Assembly: GCF_001278945.1 (NCBI RefSeq) | Contig: NZ_LGRV01000003.1 | Location: 2,356,001 to 2,420,000 of the forward strand | Reading direction: 5' to 3' | DNA length: 64,000 nt | Origin: Lysinibacillus contaminans | GTDB lineage: Bacteria; Bacillota; Bacilli; Bacillales_A; Planococcaceae | Part shown: positions 61,533-64,000 of the stretch, in pieces | Layout of the letters: the number at the start of each line of letters is the position of its first letter | How positions within the stretch are numbered: the stretch's first letter is position 1 | Notes under the pieces: model-generated | The model's input: the letters and a program-made list of their open reading frames with translations, nothing else | What the model was told of the DNA's origin: nothing | Database searches by the model: none | Program-made: the position numbers and the translations under genes

Positions 61533-62522
61533 TTATAGGCGCTGTTGACGTAGTGCTTCTGCTAAATAGTACAGTTGCGAAATATACGATGTAATATCAT
61601 TAGCATTATAAAACTTATCTTGAGAAAAAGTGTATAACTCATTTATCCCTTCGATAGACACTTTTGTTGTTTCAATAATTGCTGTAAGTTGCTGATGGAA
61701 GGAAACCACTTCTGTCATCGTTTGATCCGTTGCTTGTTGAATAGCTGCCATATTCGAAAAAAGTGCTTGTTCGGATTGCTCAATTTTCTCGAAGAAGGCC
61801 TTCGTATATGTCGTCATATCCTGTGTTTCGCCTACAATCAGCGCTTCTTGCTTCATCGTTGTCGATAATTGTTCCATTCGGTCAACAATTTCCGTTACTT
61901 TAGAGCGAATATGAACGAGCGCATCTTTACTTTGTTCTGCTAGTTTACGTACCTCGTTTGCTACTACAGCAAAGCCCTTACCGTGCTCACCAGCACGTGC
62001 CGCTTCAATTGAAGCATTCAGCGCTAGAAGATTCGTTTGGTCGGCAATATCACTAATCATTTTAGTAAATGCCATAATATTACTCGTTTCCGTTTGTACT
62101 TCCTGCATCGAATGTTCAAAGCCTTTGAACACATCCATCACTTTCTCCATTTGAGCAAACAGTTTGTTCATATTGTCATTGCCCTCAACGACTAAGCGGA
62201 TATTATCTTTACTCTGTACTTCTACAGCATTGGTTATTTCATGAACACGTTCTGCTTCACTCACAATTCTCATCGCACCTTCATTGGAGTGATATAAATC
62301 CTGGTGCTGTAATGCAAGCGATTCCTTAATATCTGTAATACGTTCGATAAAAAAACTGTCGCCCTTCGCATTTTTTTCATTTGCAGTCGTTAACAGCGTA
62401 ATTAAATCAAACATACCCGTTAAAATCATGCCCTGTTCTTCAGAAGTTAAGGCTTCAATTTCTTGTCTTAGTATCTCTTCACTCTGTTCATCTTTCGTAC
62501 GCATAAATAATTGTTTAAGCAT
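61533..62522 (-). CDS. Soluble methyl-accepting chemotaxis-type signalling protein
   Basis: This roughly 329-residue protein has the chemoreceptor signalling domain in its central part, including the hairpin tip region around [20 protein letters not shown] and [23 protein letters not shown] (about 165-205), flanked by long coiled-coil helices. There is no membrane segment or recognisable periplasmic domain; the N-terminal 100 residues are helical and unassigned. ATG 62522 has AGGAG upstream and lies ten bases after the FIST gene, so the two are cotranscribed. It probably receives input from the FIST partner and may talk to CheA/CheW. Whether it affects motility is unknown. Confidence 0.85.
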   Translation of the reverse strand: MLKQLFMRTKDEQSEEILRQEIEALTSEEQGMILTGMFDLITLLTTANEKNAKGDSFFIERITDIKESLALQHQDLYHSNEGAMRIVSEAERVHEITNAVEVQSKDNIRLVVEGNDNMNKLFAQMEKVMDVFKGFEHSMQEVQTETSNIMAFTKMISDIADQTNLLALNASIEAARAGEHGKGFAVVANEVRKLAEQSKDALVHIRSKVTEIVDRMEQLSTTMKQEALIVGETQDMTTYTKAFFEKIEQSEQALFSNMAAIQQATDQTMTEVVSFHQQLTAIIETTKVSIEGINELYTFSQDKFYNANDITSYISQLYYLAEALRQQRL

Positions 62523-62532
62523 GCTCGTTCTC

Positions 62533-63669
62533 CTATCCTCGTTTGCCAAAGCCAATTAATAATAAGGTTTGGTTAATTAAAGATTTGTTTAACTGTTCTC
62601 CGTAGCTACTAAATCCAGCTAGATTCGGCAATTGGCTTAGCTGATTATTTAACGCTGGGAATAAACGTTGCTCCTGAAACTGCAATTTCCGTAAAATACA
62701 ATTACACGCGAGTACGCCCTCTAGTTTGTCAAATTTCGATGTGAATTCAACAAGTGTGTTTTGCAAGGTTTGGACAGGGTCCTTAGGCTCTAACAGCTCA
62801 ACTACTGCATCCTGAAATACTTGGCAATAGAATGCTAGTGCTCCGTTTGCTTCGACTTGGAATGGGGACGCAATTAATAACTCTTCATTAAAGCGTCGTC
62901 CTAGTGGGTTTGTCATAAAATATTGTGGCAATTGTTGCTCACTTATACCCAATGCTCTTGCATACGCTTTCGTAGCAGGCTCATGATTTATTTCATAAAC
63001 AATTCTTTTTTCAGCGTCTGCCTTTGTAATTTTCAGTGTTATTCCAGTACTTGTAAAAATATTTTCTTTTTGTATGTAAAAATCTAGATTAGGCTTAATG
63101 AAAACGACTACACCACCCTTAGAAGATTGCCAGCCATTTAAACTTACGGTTGTTTGCACAAATTTAGCATCATCACCTGCAGTTCCACCAAAAATAGGAA
63201 AACCATCGTGATGGAAAATTGAATTTACAATGGATAGCATCTTTTCCTCACCAGCTACTAGGCCTGTTGGAAAAATAAGCGCTAGCCCTTCCTTGTTGAT
63301 CTGTTCGCTCTCTACACGGATTCCTAATTTCCCCGCACTGTGCATCAGCTTATTTCGGTCAAATATAGGATATTTTTCGATATTATCAATAAGTAAAGCT
63401 TCGATTTGTCCAAATTCCTGCGCAAAACTTTGTACACTTAAACTTTGGTCCGAAAATCCTTGTGGTCCAATTTCACCAGTTGTGGTTACACCAACAACCT
63501 CGCAATTTGGATATGTTTCTCGAAATAATATAGTCAATTGTTCAAAAGAATGTACGGTACTGGCAAAAAAGAGAATAAGCGCAGGATCCGCATGCAGCTG
63601 CACACTGACTTCTCGAAATGCCTGTGTTGTATCACGTATCGTCGATAAAGCTGATTGAATATGTGGCAT
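62533..63669 (-). CDS. FIST N- and C-domain sensor protein
   Basis: This roughly 378-residue protein has a FIST_N domain (about 25-215; landmarks [41 protein letters not shown]) and a FIST_C domain (about 225-360; [40 protein letters not shown]). FIST domains were described as sensory modules, suggested to bind amino acids or other small molecules, often next to signalling genes. It has no signal peptide or membrane span, so it acts in the cytoplasm. ATG 63669 follows TAGGTG; a GTG three codons upstream overlaps that site. It is first in a two-gene operon with the chemoreceptor-like protein. Confidence 0.88.
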   Translation of the reverse strand: MPHIQSALSTIRDTTQAFREVSVQLHADPALILFFASTVHSFEQLTILFRETYPNCEVVGVTTTGEIGPQGFSDQSLSVQSFAQEFGQIEALLIDNIEKYPIFDRNKLMHSAGKLGIRVESEQINKEGLALIFPTGLVAGEEKMLSIVNSIFHHDGFPIFGGTAGDDAKFVQTTVSLNGWQSSKGGVVVFIKPNLDFYIQKENIFTSTGITLKITKADAEKRIVYEINHEPATKAYARALGISEQQLPQYFMTNPLGRRFNEELLIASPFQVEANGALAFYCQVFQDAVVELLEPKDPVQTLQNTLVEFTSKFDKLEGVLACNCILRKLQFQEQRLFPALNNQLSQLPNLAGFSSYGEQLNKSLINQTLLLIGFGKRG

Positions 63670-64000
63670 AAGTTTCACCTACCCATTTCCCAAAATTGAA
63701 TTACTAATATCCTACCAAATTATAACATAAAATACGATTTGCCTAATATCTAAAAAACGATTTCTATTGTTTCTTGTACACTAAAAATGGCAAAAGTGCT
63801 TTTTATTCTTTGAAATACTTGCACTAATACCCTACAACCGAATACTGACAAACACCTACCACTCTTTGTTATATATATATAATTAATTGAAATTCACTGT
63901 TATTATTCAATACTTCTATTCTATTTCATGTAAAATAATAATAAAGTTACAAAATATTGCTGTATTAGTACAAAATAACACTATTTTAAGTTAAAATATT
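63670..64000. other. AT-rich region upstream of the FIST gene
   Basis: These 331 bases up to the window edge contain no frame resembling a protein and no clear terminator. The promoter of the FIST/MCP operon should be here, but A/T richness makes any single choice unreliable. Confidence 0.5.

Overview
The window is a chromosomal segment from a low-GC, spore-forming Firmicute. Gene order from fabD to yicC follows the Bacillus subtilis plsX-fapR-recG-sdaA-yloV-yloU-rpmB-spoVM-thiN-rpe-rsgA-prkC-prpC-rlmN-rsmB-fmt-def-priA-coaBC-rpoZ-gmk-yloC block, inverted here. A SpoVM homologue indicates a spore former. Protein style and the peptide transporters suggest a Lysinibacillus/Solibacillus-like member of the Planococcaceae; that genus-level guess is inference.

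1-24.5 kb: housekeeping genes almost all on the minus strand: fatty-acid/phospholipid synthesis (fabD partial, plsX, fapR with its operator), recG, the two-subunit L-serine dehydratase, fakA, asp23, rpmB (plus strand), then thiN to prpC (envelope/ribosome signalling), translation genes (rlmN, rsmB, fmt, def), priA, coaBC, rpoZ, gmk and yicC. A defective IS30-family element sits between rpmB and a hidden spoVM that apparently starts with CTG. The CoaB half of coaBC is short and lacks its usual motifs.

24.5-45.6 kb: rqcH, then a peptide-uptake island. Two complete oppABCDF operons lie in tandem as a diverged duplication of about 6.7 kb spacing. A third operon with the gene order of B. subtilis appDFABC lies convergently on the minus strand. 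Each opp copy has a hairpin terminator between oppA and oppB, followed by a CodY-like box, which should make binding protein more abundant than permease.

45.6-48 kb: AT-rich DNA, a strong hairpin terminator, and an intact DDE insertion sequence with 22-bp imperfect terminal repeats. It appears to have landed between pyrE and the pyr terminator.

48-60 kb: the complete de novo UMP operon in transcription order pyrR-pyrP-pyrB-pyrC-carA-carB-pyrK-pyrD-pyrF-pyrE (minus strand), with a consensus sigma-A promoter and two PyrR-dependent attenuators (before pyrR and before pyrB).

60-64 kb: rluD and lspA, then a two-gene operon of a FIST-domain sensor and a membrane-less chemoreceptor-type signalling protein. 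No tRNA, rRNA, CRISPR array or phage genes were seen.
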